A stretch of 64,000 bases of DNA. Source: Haemaphysalis longicornis. Its lineage: Eukaryota > Arthropoda > Arachnida > Ixodida > Ixodidae. The stretch lies in NCBI GenBank assembly GCA_013339765.2, contig JABSTR010001164.1, positions 558,001 to 622,000 on the forward strand, read 5' to 3'. A program made the translations under genes and the position numbers. The stretch's first letter is position 1. The number at the start of each line of letters is the position of its first letter. The notes below the pieces were generated by a model, which saw only the letters and a list, made by a program, of their open reading frames with translations, searched no databases and was not told where the DNA came from. Shown one piece after another: positions 34,243-45,338 of the stretch.

Positions 34243-34510
34243 TCTGGTTTGTGAACGGACCATGGAGACAGAATTCAACTTCGTTAAATGAAAGATTTAG
34301 CCTTTGGTTACTCACTCAATTCAATTCTGACCCCGAAGATCGCTTTCAAGCAAAAAAAGACAGTAGTATATCAAAAAAACTTTTAGATGTAGCGCTACAC
34401 AGTGCCAGCAGCGACGTTAAAAGAAAAAAAGATCAAATAATGTTATTTGTGGTTTAACTCCAAGTTAGCATTCGAGTAATGCGATTAAGTGGAACCAGAG
34501 GCACTGCTAG
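34243..34510 (+). mobile_element. Partial copy of the TTAA-element family
   Basis: GGACCATGGAGACAGAATTC, AACTTCGTTAAATGAAAGA and GTTAGCATTCGAGTAATGCG correspond in order to the left half of the element at 54849-55578 (CCATGAAAAGAAAATACAAC, GTTGGCATTCAAGTGATGCG). The right end is absent. Confidence 0.55.
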
Positions 34511-34564
34511 TAATCGCCCATACACTTTTCTTAGCGGTGTATTGGTCGGCGGACGCCAGTTCTG

Positions 34565-34595
34565 TGACGTCATAAACAACGGTCCTGTGACGTCA
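34565..34595. promoter_or_regulatory. Two TGACGTCA sites in direct repeat
   Basis: TGACGTCA at 34565-34572 and 34588-34595, each within GTGACGTCATAAA, 23 bp apart. CREB/ATF-type motif. No promoter identified nearby, so function is uncertain. Confidence 0.4.
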
Positions 34596-34599
34596 TAAA

Positions 34600-35744
34600 A
34601 CTGGGCGGCGAAGTGGTTCGTGGATCGCCACCACTTCGCCTGTTTTATTAAAATCACGGATGATTATTTGAAAGTGGCATCATTGCTGGATTGACAAGCC
34701 AGTTTTCTGAAAGCTCCCAACCTGTATTTTGTTTTTGCGATACCTTTATACGGCAAAAGATGCTTGCACACAGGTAGGAAGCAAACACCTGAAGCTTGAT
34801 ATGTCGAGCACGCACCTGAGGCGACTTCGTCAAATTCATCTTACGAGCACATATGCCTATTTTTACTGACAAACAAAGACAGTTAACCTTATGGCGAGCG
34901 TGCGGATTGCATGAAAGCGGGTGAATGAGGGAAAGTGGCCAAAAGTATCACGGTCGAAACGCCTGGCTAGGCTTCCAATTGAATTTACAAAAAAACAAAA
35001 CGCACCATTGCCCCCTTATTTCGTGCAGAGAAATACCAGAATACCGGAAACGCTGCGATCTGAGAATTTCGGAGCTATTTTTGTAACCATCGTAGTTTTT
35101 AGGCTGAATTTCTTGAATTGCGGGTCTTAAGCAGCTGATTGTTGACCACTTCTTACCCTTGTGTTATCGAAACTACCGATAAAACACTAGGGTCAGTGCC
35201 TTCAAAAATTTTCTTGGGCTCTCTGGTTTTCAGTTTCGCTAAATTCCGTCCAGAAGGTTTAATACTTGATCGGTCGCGTTGGCCGCTCTCGGCCAAAGCA
35301 ATAACATGTGTTATTACGAGGTGCATGGCAGGAGTTGTGTGAGGCAAAGCCCTGTCCATTTCTGTACGGCTGTTTGATGCCCACAGTGAACTGAACTGAA
35401 CTGAAACACAGTGAACATCGTGAACTGAATTAATTGCACCGAAGGATTCTCCCTTACCTCTCCCAGTCTTCCCTCTTTTTCATTAAAGGTCTAGAGGCCC
35501 TTCTTCTACGGAAGACAAAGAACGACGGTAGTCAGGGGTAATGATGCAAAGCGCGTTCCATTTCGTTACCCTGTCTTCTGTCGTCCTTCGCGTTCTGTCG
35601 TCCTTCGCGTTTCCAAATTTCAGACTCCGCACTGCCTATTTTGTTGACGACACGAAAGAATAACCCAACTTTATTGTGTTGTCCAGACCACAGGGTTGTG
35701 TTCTGTTTCGAGCTACTGCTAAAAGAGCTCCGCTCGTCGGTTGC
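34600..35744. other. No feature seen
   Basis: Short (GAACT)n-like stretch at 35386-35425. Otherwise nothing. Confidence 0.5.
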
Positions 35745-35825
35745 CGTTGCGCAGAGGTAGATTATAGGGTTTTGACGCTACCGCCCTGGGTTCGAGTCTT
35801 AGCAGTTATGTAGTTTTGTCTTTCT
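35745..35825 (+). repeat. Possible tRNA-derived SINE remnant
   Basis: GTTGCGCAGAGGTAGATTAT (A-box-like) and CTGGGTTCGAGTCTTAGCAG (B-box-like) are spaced as in a tRNA-derived SINE head. No tail defined. Confidence 0.35.
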
Positions 35826-35924
35826 TGCTGTAACCGGTTATCTTAAGACGATTCTACGCATTATTTATGGAAATAAGTGTGGATTGGTATTTTAAGATGC
35901 TTTAGACGAATAAGGATAAACTAT

Positions 35925-36580
35925 GCCATGGTACGGTCCACAGAACAAACCCGAATATTACCCTGTGGTCTTTTTTTTTTTGCTTCGTGTTTTTGCCACG
36001 CGACGGTTTGGTCCACAGAATAAGGCATCATTCACACAGTCGTTTTTCACCCCGACACGTCACCGTCACGCCACCGTTTTCCGTCATGGGCGACGGTTTC
36101 TGGGGCGATTTCTCGCCGAAGACGGTGCGACGATGACTGGATGCCTAACTCTACATTTCCGTTCCGTCAACGTGACGGGACCACGCCCCGCGGTAAACCA
36201 GCAATCAGGAAACCTAAATTTTTACGGCTAAATTTAGCGAAAGGTGAGCGCACGTAAAAATCTAAGCAATTATTTATTTTTCAATACAGCAATTATAGTC
36301 GCACTGTATCGAATATATCACGACATTTTCCTTACTTTTCAGATTAAGTATGCTCAATTGTAGGCTAAACTGATCCCTCGGCAAACGACCCTGTACTCTG
36401 ACAGAGAGCTCCAGTACGAACGCTACTCCGTTACGTCTCCTTCGCTGTTTTTTGGTGTGATGGTGCCGTGACGGAGAAGGTGATGGCTGTAGGCCTAATG
36501 CTGCACATTATCCTGTGGTGATCATCGCCATCCTCTGGTCCACAGAATAGGCACTGATTTCAGACTCCCCCTTTTTTGTC
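35925..36580. repeat. Region with repeated GGTCCACAGAAYA words
   Basis: GGTCCACAGAACAA, GGTCCACAGAATAAGGCA and GGTCCACAGAATAGGCAC recur at about 35935, 36009 and 36538, with CCTGTGGT at about 35962 and 36512 as partial inversions. The block also holds many ACCGTCACG/GTGACGG words. Possibly a decayed MITE cluster. Confidence 0.35.
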
Positions 36581-37439
36581 GTCATGTCACTGACACATAC
36601 CCACGATGGAGATTGGCCACAACATTGTCGCCAATATCTCCGTCATCGCCGCATTTTCCTCCTTTTGTTACTGGTAGTGTTACTAGGGTACATGCCACAG
36701 GTGTGCTTCTGCGCCTGCGTGGATTCCGTCGAGGGATTCAGTTCCTGTTTTTGATTCTCCGGTTGGTGAGCAGCAAAAACATGATCCGCAATGTCGATGC
36801 CCTTACTCACGCTAATGAAAAGCAGGACGTGAAGCATCACTGCTTCTGCACACGAAATCCGTCCATATCTCGCGGTACAACGTTCCCACCTCTGAGTGAC
36901 CATTGAAATCGGCACTTGATGCAAAGAGAGTGACTTGCTGGGCTAGTGGGTTTATAATGCACTTTAAGTAGAACCAGTAAAAAGGACGCAGCGGTTTTTT
37001 GGGGGGGCAATCCATTCTTGTCATTCGTCCTTTTCGCTGGATTCACTTTAAATACTTGATGCAAAGGCCTGCCAAAATTTTCCCGCTTGATCTTGTCATG
37101 GCCGTGGGCGGTTCTTCCCGGCCCCGTTTATCACAAAAGCTACAACCGCCAGCTACATCAAAACAAAGATCCGCTCTAATCTGGGTGGCAGTAACGACAC
37201 CAGTGATGACAAGGACACAAAACCTATGCTTCGGTAAATGTGACCGAGCATGCTGAGCCGTCGTTTCGACAACAGGGGTCAAGTTTACGCACGCTTAAGC
37301 ACGAAGGTTGCCGCCGTGGCGTGTCCGTCTATACAGCTGCTAACGTCAGTCAAAGCTTCAAGAATCCCGCCTCGGCCTGTTACGTTTTTTGGCATCTCTG
37401 GCTGCGCGTGCATTGGAGCGTGGCATCTCTAGTTCGGCC
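36581..37439. other. No feature seen
   Basis: Overlapping short frames only. Confidence 0.4.
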
Positions 37440-37800
37440 AGAGATGGGCGCTGTTGATCATTCCGTCCCACGGCCTGTCGCCAACAGATGCCGGCGATGA
37501 ACAAAGACTCTGTCTGGGCGCTCCGAGCAGCTCCGAGACGGCCACCAACGTTCGTCAACAGCGCCGTCATTTACGCGGAGGCGAGCCTATATTTAGCCAG
37601 CCTCGCAGGCGGATGCTATTACCAACTCGGACACGAACCTCTTCTTCTGGCGCAAGTGTTTGCCGTCGTTCAGCGGTTCGTTCCGAGTCTAGCTTCAGCG
37701 CGGATACAACGTGGGTGGTGTATGGTTACGTTATCCCGGCGGTGCGTTATTTATACCAGCACTGACTACTTTTGCCGTGCCGGAACAATCCTATAGTAAC
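37440..37800 (+). promoter_or_regulatory. GC-rich promoter-like block
   Basis: CpG-rich sequence containing GCCTATATTTAGCC at about 37585 and GCGTTATTTATACCAGCACT at about 37743, either of which could act as a TATA element. A 102-codon frame overlaps without a recognisable domain. Confidence 0.25.
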
Positions 37801-38434
37801 TCGTAAGCCTGAGCTACTGGCTGTTGTTTCTGAGAATAAAAGGAGAAATGTATAGAACTTAATTGTATTTGCAAGGCCCGAAAATACTTTTTTTCTTGCC
37901 TCCTGCATGCCGGTTCTGTGTTCATGGAGAGTCATTTTGCCTTGATTCCCTGTAGCCACTCCTATTTATCCTACGACATCCTTGAATGTTATTGGTTGGT
38001 TCCCAATTCCAATTTCTATAATATTCATATTGTTGGAGTAATTGGCCCGCTCCATCGAATCCTACGAATTCAGTGACCGCCCTTAGCGGTTGTCTTTTTG
38101 CGTTTTGTTTTAATTTACAGAATTTTCGCAAACTTGGCCATATTTTACGTTCGGGTGTCAGGCTTCATCCTAACATTATTAGTCTGTGACTCCAGCTCCA
38201 AACACTGGCGAATTCTGACTCGCTCGTTTTGCAATAACTTCGGCCCGTTTACATTGGCCCTTGGTGACAATTCATTTAGATAAATTTTGGTATTGCTAAG
38301 TGTACGCTCAGTTTCTTTTATATTTTTGCTTGTTTTTCACATCCTTCAATTAAACATTCGCCTTTGTAAGCACGTGTTACGTCACACCGAGGCAGAGTTG
38401 TCGCCTCGCCAACAAAACCCTTTTTTTTTGGCTT
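37801..38434. other. No feature seen
   Basis: AT-rich, nothing recognised. Confidence 0.5.
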
Positions 38435-38500
38435 CCTGTAAAGCGTGCTTTGCCTGTAGGACAATCTCGTCTACGGAAGAAGCCAACTTTACGAAACATA
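38435..38500. repeat. Dispersed CCTGTAAAGCGTGC repeat, copy 3
   Basis: CCTGTAAAGCGTGCTTTGCC followed by GAAGCCAACTTTACG. See copies at 25789 and 32899. Confidence 0.6.
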
Positions 38501-39334
38501 GAAGTAGTGAAACTTTCTTTTTTTTTTTAAAATAAAAACGGCTGGACAAGGACCAATGTGTCAGTCCAGCGGTGTAGGAAGAGTGATAAAAGAAGTCTAT
38601 GGCTTTCTTCAAAAAAGTAAAAATATCACTCGTTTCCAGGAACGCCGCTGCGAATAAAGTTATTGCAGAGAAACCATGGGTTGCCCATTTTACGCAAAGA
38701 TATTGCACTTACGAGCTCGGTACGTGTTTTACGCCTCAACCCCTCAGATAGCAACGTTTAACGACGTCAGACGCGGACACAGTAAAGTTATATGCTAGTA
38801 AGTAAAGTAAGTAAGTAAAGTTAGTAAAACGCTTGTCTATAACACGGAGTTTTGTGCTTTTTGCTTTTTGCGGTGTTGACTTTAAATAATTTAGAGGAAA
38901 ATTCGCGTACCATTCTGAAGTCTACGCCTGACCACTTCAGTCCCCAAAACTCCTTTGAATAGTATACATCAGTACTTTCCAGATATAGCCATTTGAAGTA
39001 TACATCCCTGTTATGGACAAAAGTTTTACCGACTGTACATGCCACCAGTGAAGGCCATGCGGTGCATAAGATGTGCTTCCTGTTTCTTCTCCCGTTTTCG
39101 GTACCTCTGAGATCGCGCTCAGATTTCTTAATCGATCAGATTTAGTGGAAATCCCCAAGGTGGAGTGAGATGGATGTCAATTTTTTCCTTCGCTCAGATT
39201 TCTTGTAGTCGACCATTAGAGCTTACGCGCGAACACTTTCGTCATCATGGCGCAAAGGGCCGCAAATTTCTGACAGCGCCAACCAAGATTGCGGATGTCG
39301 TTATCTATTTTCAAATGACGTCTTCGCCCAGTTG
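38501..39334. other. No gene; short (AAGT)n at 38795-38825
   Basis: The tetranucleotide patch is the only repeat seen. No coding evidence. Confidence 0.5.
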
Positions 39335-39470
39335 GGTGTGTCCCAGTGTAGCTTAGAGTTTAAACCCGTCGAGCTGCACTCTCCCACAGAGCGGGATCGG
39401 CCTGGGTTTCGGGGGTCGGCTAATCAGATAAATAGATTCAGTCAATCAAACAGTCAATCAATCAATAAAC
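39335..39470 (+). repeat. SINE-like sequence with (CAAT)n tail
   Basis: CAGTGTAGCTTAGAGTTTAA (A-box-like) and GGCCTGGGTTTCGGG (weak B-box) are followed by a tail of TCAGTCAATCAAACAGTCAA and further CAAT units, similar to the SINE tail at 14730. Confidence 0.5.
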
Positions 39471-39929
39471 CGACTTGAGTCAACCAGTGACTTCAAACAA
39501 TGACAAATCAAAGCCCGTTTCTTCAAAGATGGTTAAAACGCGTAGCTTTCTCCAATGAAACCTGAGTCAAAGTCAAAGTCTTAAATCTAAATTGCTTCGG
39601 CCTTGTCTGAATTGCGCTATCGGACACAGGTTCGATTTCGCCCACGGGAAGCGTTTCTTTCTTGAAGAGCTTGATGCGCCTTAGCTTATCATCATCATCG
39701 TTTCGTGACACCCATTGTGTAAGTTGGCTTTCCTGCAGTGTATTATAGAGCGACATCTATAGCGATCAGTGACGGAAAAAAAAAAGCTTCGCTTTAACAA
39801 CAGCCGTTATCACGGCGACCGTGAGAATTACCGTCAGATATTTCTCACGGCAGTCGCCTCTCATTGGTTAAGGAACGCTACCCGGAGATTCTATGGAATA
39901 AATATTCCCTAAAAAGCCGCGTTTAAAGC

Positions 39930-40008
39930 TGCCCCTGTAGCGCTGTGGTATAGTACTTGGTTACAAACGAGAAGGCTTACGTTTGAGACCGACATTGCAA
40001 GGCTTTTT
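39930..40008 (+). repeat. tRNA-derived SINE head with poly-T
   Basis: GTAGCGCTGTGGTATAGTAC (A-box) and CTTACGTTTGAGACCGAC (B-box-like) are followed by a 14-T run, which would also terminate RNA polymerase III. Short SINE or tRNA-derived relic. Confidence 0.45.
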
Positions 40009-40214
40009 TTTTTTTTAGGTTTCGGATATTTTCGGTCATAGTGATTTTGTTAATGCTTTTTTTTACTCCGGTTTTACTTTATCAAGAGATCGACAGACAG
40101 TGCTTGTAGAATGGGTTGAATTACATTTATAACAGGTTGTGTTCTGTGTCGTTGGGCTGGGTTAGATTAGGTTTGTTGCAGGTTGGCTGGATTTGGATAG
40201 GTTATGACGCGTTC

Positions 40215-40236
40215 GGTTAGGTTAGGTTAGGTTCGG
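40215..40236. repeat. Interstitial TTAGG-like array
   Basis: GGTTAGGTTAGGTTAGGTTCGG holds three to four units of the arthropod telomere repeat, with degenerate GGTTATGTTACG neighbours. Too short to be a telomere. Confidence 0.7.
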
Positions 40237-40370
40237 TGAGGTTATGTTACGTTAGGGTACGTTGGGACGTAATATTATTCAGCAAATTTTAGGCCAGACA
40301 GCTTTTGGGAAATTCTCACGGCTCCCGTGAGATAAGACGCAGCCCATAAAAAAGCTTCGCTTTAATAACG

Positions 40371-41080
40371 TCAGCTCACGCTCAAAGAAACAGTGCCCTT
40401 ATACGTGGACGTCCTTCAATTTTTTCAGCCTGGTGGTCTAAAATTGGCTACTCCATGTGGCGTCACTACGATTTAGTACCTTTTTTGTTTGTGGCGGGTG
40501 TTTACTCCTTGCGTCATACAGGGTAGGCACGCATGGATGTTTGTATATTGGCAACCAGAATTGCATCCTGTGTGCGAAAGGGCGCCGGAGTTAAAAGCAT
40601 CCCGCAGCTTCGTTTATAGCAACAGTTTTAACGCAACGTAGCAGCACTTTCGAGGCGCGCGAGCGAATTTGATGACCAGTCATAAACGTTCACGCGCAAA
40701 AAAGAAAAAAAAAAGGTTAAACCTATAAGAAGGTTTCCGCCGGTTCTGTGGTTTCGGTCTTTGGCGCAACTCCTTCGCCTGGCTCGGCTCCCAGTCACAA
40801 GCAAATAAACGATGCGTGCCGATTCCTGTTTGCTTCTTGGCTGGGCTGAAAGCGCCGGTAACGTAATAACTTCCCAGTCAAAGACTGACAATATAAATGC
40901 CGCCGCCGCCTGCTGAGGCAAATTTCCCGTTTGGTCGCGAATTTTTCGCTGACTTGCTACTCCCTCACCATCGACCGTGAAGATACCAACCCGGTTAGAG
41001 TGGGCTAAAACCTGGCTTTTATTAATGTCAAAAAATTATTTTTTTCGGCATAATTTTATGAGCGAGCCACACACAACAAA
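40371..41080. other. No feature seen
   Basis: Nothing recognised. Confidence 0.5.
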
Positions 41081-41656
41081 ATTAAAGTCATTCCACTCAA
41101 CGTGAAAGCTGTCGGAAGTGTAGAGCAGTGATTCGCCATAATGGGCCGTAGCGCCGTTATCCGCTCACTGCTACCACCCGATGCAATTCAAATTTTCCGC
41201 CTCCGCTGTGCTCGCGCGCCCCCTGCCTGAAGCTGCGCCAGCGGGAGTTCAGTTCTTTTTGTGCTTGCTTTTCTCCCGCACGTGCTGGCGTTGCACTGCC
41301 ACTTTTTTTCGCTTACTATAGTAAAAACCAACCCAACTAGCGTTCCTAACTACTAAATGAACGCGGGAGCTGCCGGTTGATTACGTATATTTTGCCTCAA
41401 ATGTACCTGCAGTTTTCTTTGCGCTGAACAACGGGGAGATGTATGACAAGTGCGAGCTGTTCACGAGTTTCGAAGGGTTATGAATATTTAAACCGCTTGG
41501 ATTTCGAAGCCTCTGCGGGATGCCCTACGACGGGTACGCCGGGCTCTACTTGGGTCCGTTATCTCGCTGCGCCATCTCATTCCGGCAGTCGCTTGACATC
41601 GAGCGTTCCAGCGAGCTACGACGACAAAGCGAGCCCCTAAAGTGCTCTGCACTTAA
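41081..41656 (+). repeat. Dispersed repeat ending CCCCTAAAGTGCTC, copy A
   Basis: Shares with 51312-51813 the left part (ATTAAAG..., CCACT[CG]AACGTGAA, GAGCAGT[GT]ATTCGCCA) and the right end (GAGCCCCTAAAGTGCTC then CACTTAAA). The middle differs. Same orientation and a similar length of 500-580 bp suggest one old family with a diverged core. Confidence 0.6.
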
Positions 41657-41978
41657 AATTCGAACAAAATAAATTTATTAAGAGAACATGCCCTGTGGCC
41701 GGAGTGGACGCAGTTCGACAAAGCAGCGATACTGGTTCGCCCCTGCATTTCTGAGGATCCAAGAAGAGAGGGATGAAGGCCAATCTCCGTTAGAGGTAGA
41801 GGGTGGGGTGCGGGGTGGTAGCCAGGATGGAGGCCTTGAAGATGTCTGGTTCTGGCTGCATGCCGTGACAGGAAAGTTTGCGAGAAACGGCCGGCTGTTG
41901 TTCTGCAGGAGCCGGACAACAGCCAATAAACGGTCCAGGGTGACCATGTCCGGTTCACAGCCGAGGAAAGAGCCGCTC
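41655..41978 (-). other. Putative 3' UTR with AATAAA
   Basis: Follows the stop at 41979 on minus. CTTAATAAATTTATTTTG near 41665-41682 supplies the signal. The region is GC-rich for a UTR, and frames on both strands are open across it. Confidence 0.35.
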
Positions 41979-42175
41979 CTACTCGAAATCTGAGCGGAGC
42001 GCCCTGCTGCCAAACAGCGAGTGCTTGTCGAGGGGGCCTGTTCCACACGTGGGATGAATAACATGTGTGGCACTGGTGTTGTAGGCGACGCGGTTGAAAT
42101 CGCTCATCGCCGCCGTCATATCCGTATAGTAGTGATGTGAGCGACTTGATGGAGCGGGGGTCCTAGGTCGTATGG
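41979..42175 (-). CDS. Candidate terminal coding exon with poly(A) signal, unidentified protein
   Basis: On minus, GCTCACAG at 42176-42183 can serve as an acceptor, followed by an open frame ending at TAG (41979-41981). The peptide includes RTPAPSSRSHHYYTDM, TAAMSDFNRVAYNTSATHVI and PLDKHSLFGSRALRSDFE. Codons are strongly GC-ending (CGC, GTC, GCC, TAC, AAC, ACC, CTC, AAG), unlike the flanking DNA and typical of real coding sequence. A 3' UTR follows to an AATAAA on minus (41674-41679 on plus). Ser/Arg-rich then Tyr-containing, it looks like a cytoplasmic C-terminal tail, but the family was not recognised. The upstream exon is not identified. Confidence 0.4.
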
Positions 42176-42447
42176 CTGTGAGCTCTGGCAGCGTGCATGG
42201 CAGGGCGCAGAGCGTCCCAGAAAACCAAGTTTGAAACACGCAGCAAAATCACCTTTCTCAAAAGAAGGCACGCAGCGCGTGACACGTCAGTTGAAATATC
42301 CGCACACGCATGAGGGTTGAAAACCTCTGAGGGGTACAGGTAACAAAATGTCTGCGCTAAATCAAGTTTTATAAAACTGAAATGCAGAAGTCGGTAGACA
42401 GAAGAAGGAGGAGGGGGGTGACGCTCACTGACCATTCGTGCATAGAG

Positions 42448-42556
<109 letters not shown>

Positions 42557-43020
42557 CGTTTCATTCTTGGCAAGGTTCAGTATGCGTGGTAGATAGATAA
42601 CTTTATTAACAGAAGGTGCCCTAGTCCGGGGCTCCGGGTATGGAGCTGAGGGCCAACTCTGCCCGTTCCGTCAGCTATCGCTCGCCTTGAGCGCTCGAAT
42701 CGGCCACCCACTCCTCCCACTTGGCGAAGGTGGCTTGAGCTATGAGGCGGGAGGGCGGGATTTTTGGTGCAAGTGGTTGGTGTGTTACACATGCCCGGTA
42801 TTCACCGCAGTGTAGGGCTTGTGGGGCAACTCCCTGCTCCCCCCCCCCCCCCCCTCCCCATTTTCGGAATTTGTGTATTATGTGAAGCGTTGCGTTAGTG
42901 CACATGTACTGCGAGGTGCTGAAAAGAGCTGTCCGGAAAGGGGTGCCTCCAGAAGTGCTTCTGTTGCGTCAGTATAGCGGCTGCGTGAGAGGGGCATTGT
43001 CCTCAGATGGCCAGTGGCAT

Positions 43021-43058
43021 CCCTGGAAATGAGCGCATTAGCGCGCTCATTTCCAGGG
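43021..43058. other. Perfect 16-bp hairpin inside LINE RNase H
   Basis: CCCTGGAAATGAGCGC, loop ATTAGC, then the exact reverse complement. It coincides with the codons for the NPGNERANALIS segment of RNase H on minus. Confidence 0.9.
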
Positions 43059-43392
43059 TTGCATTCATGCCCAGGAACCCAAAGCAGCCTGTATCGACTT
43101 GAGCTGCTCTGCATTGCTTTTTTCTATTATATATGCCGTAGTTGTGTTCAGCTAGTTGTGAATGAGCCGGCTAAACGCCGCTTGTGAGTCGCTGAATATT
43201 ATTGTCCAGACTTTTTGTGTGAAGCTTTCAATGGCTGTCTCAATTGCTGTTGATTCTAGGTCGGCTGTTATACGCAGTTTCTTGTCTGTGGCTGCTGTGA
43301 CAAGTTTTAATCTCCCGTTGACAACTGTTACGACACCTTTTCCATTAGAGAAATTGCAGTCCGTGTGCAGTATGCCCAGTGTCCGGACCCGT

Positions 43393-43827
43393 TTTTAACG
43401 CGAAAGTGTTTTATTCCCGGATACACAAAGATTTCAATGACGTCATATCCTCACGGAAATGACGCCAGTTCGACAAAGCAAGCGGCCTGTAAAGGGTGCG
43501 CCCCTGCACACTGGGGGCTCTTGCGGGTAAGCAACCTTTAGTACTAAAGAGTACGTTATACTTGGGGTCGTTCGTTTTCAGGGTTTTATATTTTAACACG
43601 AAAGTGTTTTACAGCCGGGATACACCAGATTTCACTGACGTCATATCCGTCACGGAAATGACACCAGTACACATTTGCCGAAACGACCCGCCAGCATGAC
43701 GTCGCTCGCCAAGCACACCCACAAGACAGAGACAGCGCCGACCCGCAAATCATGCTCAGCCGCAGATTTCGCTCCACATTTCACTTTCGTGTTTTAACGA
43801 TTCTTATGACAAAGGAATCAACCACAG
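43393..43827. mobile_element. Dimeric MITE with TGACGTCA sites, copy 2, inserted in LINE
   Basis: Same structure as 19955-20408: TTTTAACGCGAAAGTG at the start, CACTTTCGTGTTTTAACG near the end, and two tandem modules. Both modules keep an exact TGACGTCA (43438-43445 and 43636-43643). It separates the RT and RNase H parts of the minus-strand LINE, so it inserted after that LINE. Confidence 0.8.
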
Positions 43828-45338
43828 CTTTTTCAATAATTTTCAGGAGAGCCTTTGCGCGTGGTGTTCTCCGGTCCTTACGCCTTGTGGTGCTCATGTC
43901 AGTTGGTAGGGGGCTATTTTGATCTTTGCTGCTCTGGTCTTTGGAGTAAGCTGCGTCTTGCGCTGATATTCTTCTTCTCTCACTTCATACCCTAAGCTTC
44001 TCAAAATTTGGGTGCTTTGTTCGTTCGGAATCCCGGAATCGCTGAGCTGGTTAATCTTGTGCGCAATGATCAATTTGTCGAACGTGTTCGTGGTGCCTGT
44101 GTCTTCCAGCGCTTGCGTTAACGTGTAGGCAGGAACGTCTAGCGCTACTTCGTGTGTTTTGTGTAGAACGATTTCTAGTTTTTTTTGTTCTGTTTTACTT
44201 GGATTTTGATACGGTAGATGGTACAAGATTCTGTAATAGATAAGCGCCTCTTTGATTCGCATGGCGTCCTCTTCCCTAAGTCCCCTGTGTCTGTGGGTGG
44301 TCCTAGCCAGCATGTGAATAATAACTTGGTTGCACTGATTCACAAGCTTGACTATTGTTAGGTTAGCTTTGCCGTTGTTCTGAATGGTCAGTCCCAGAAC
44401 CTTAATGTTTTGCCCTTGGGCAACAAGCATGCCGTTTATGTAGACTTTCAGTTGTTCCTGTGCCTGATTTTTGTTATGTTTGGTGAGTCCAGGAGCTCGG
44501 ATTTCTTCCGACGAACAGGTCATTCCTCCTCTTGAAGCATAGCCCTGGATTGCATGCGCTGCTTTTTGCGGTGTATCTCCGATATATCCCGGTGACCCTC
44601 TTATCATTTCTATCGTAATGTCGTCCACGTATATCGCAGGTTTCGTACCTTCTATGCTATTGAGAATTTTCGGGAGGTCCATTATGGCTATTTTTAAAAG
44701 AAGCGGCGAAATTATCGAACCCTGAGGTGTGCCCCTGTTCTTGCCATTCGATGGGGCTGAGTGTTAGTGCCGACAGGCGCCGGTATTTGAGGAAGCTCCT
44801 CTCGTAGTTGTGCGTTTTTTCTCCGCATCCCGTTGATTGTACGTTTGTCAAGTTGAGGACCATGCAATACCTTGTCGAAAGCTTTCGACAGGTCGATTGC
44901 AAGGATAGCTCGCGATTGGGCTGTATTGGGGTAGTCTATTATGCCCTCCTTGAGTTGTAGAAGACAGTCTTGGGCTGAAATTCTGTTCTGTAGCCGATGA
45001 GCATTAGGGGGAAGGCTCCAGTGTTTTCAAGAAATTTCCCCAGCAGTGTCGAAACCACTTTTTTCATTAGCGTTCCCGTGCAGAAGGTCAGGAAAATTGG
45101 CCTGAGATTTTCCAGGCTCAGCTTTACGCCTTGTTTCGGTATTAGTATTAGTTTTGCAGATTTCCATGCTATGAGCACGTCACCACTATCTCAGACTTGA
45201 ATTCATGAATGTTTCCATCCTTTCAAAGTCCTCTTCAGAGAGATTTCGCGAGTTTATACGATACCCAATTCGGTCCAGGCGTGGTGCTCCGCGTTGCGGT
45301 GATGGGCCCGTTTAGGTATTCGAGACTGTTTGGAGTTC

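Larger units (their letters stand above)
39778..40370. repeat. Block bounded by AAAAAGCTTCGCTTTAA direct repeats
   Basis: AAAAAAGCTTCGCTTTAACAAC at the left and AAAAAAGCTTCGCTTTAATAAC at the right are near-identical direct repeats about 570 bp apart. Inside are a tRNA-like segment (39930-40005) and the TTAGG-like tract (40215-40236). CTCACGG-CTC-CCGTGAG (40315-40331) is a small palindrome. Possibly an element flanked by copies of one terminus. Confidence 0.35.
42590..45310 (-). pseudogene. RNase H-type LINE, ORF2 RT to 3' end, broken and interrupted
   Basis: Minus-strand order: LNGPITATRSTTPGPN-like sequence (about 45300), RT fingers AWKSAKLILIPKQG and LENLRPIFLTFC (45180-44940), GTPQGSIISPLL (about 44725), catalytic box AIYVDDITI (YVDD codons 44620-44631), thumb to 43894, then RNase H with STAIETAI, FSDSQAAF and VPGHECNPGNERANAL (43390-43020). 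A long C-terminal tail follows, then AATAAAG (42601-42607) and a TATC-like tip. The catalytic Asp pair is intact, but stops and frameshifts occur near 44765, 43894 and elsewhere, and a MITE sits between RT and RNase H (43393-43827). Domain set fits the I/R1/Jockey group. The endonuclease part is missing, so it is 5'-truncated. Confidence 0.85.

Noticed and set aside
40215..40236. True telomere
   Set aside because: Only three to four units, embedded in unique-looking DNA.
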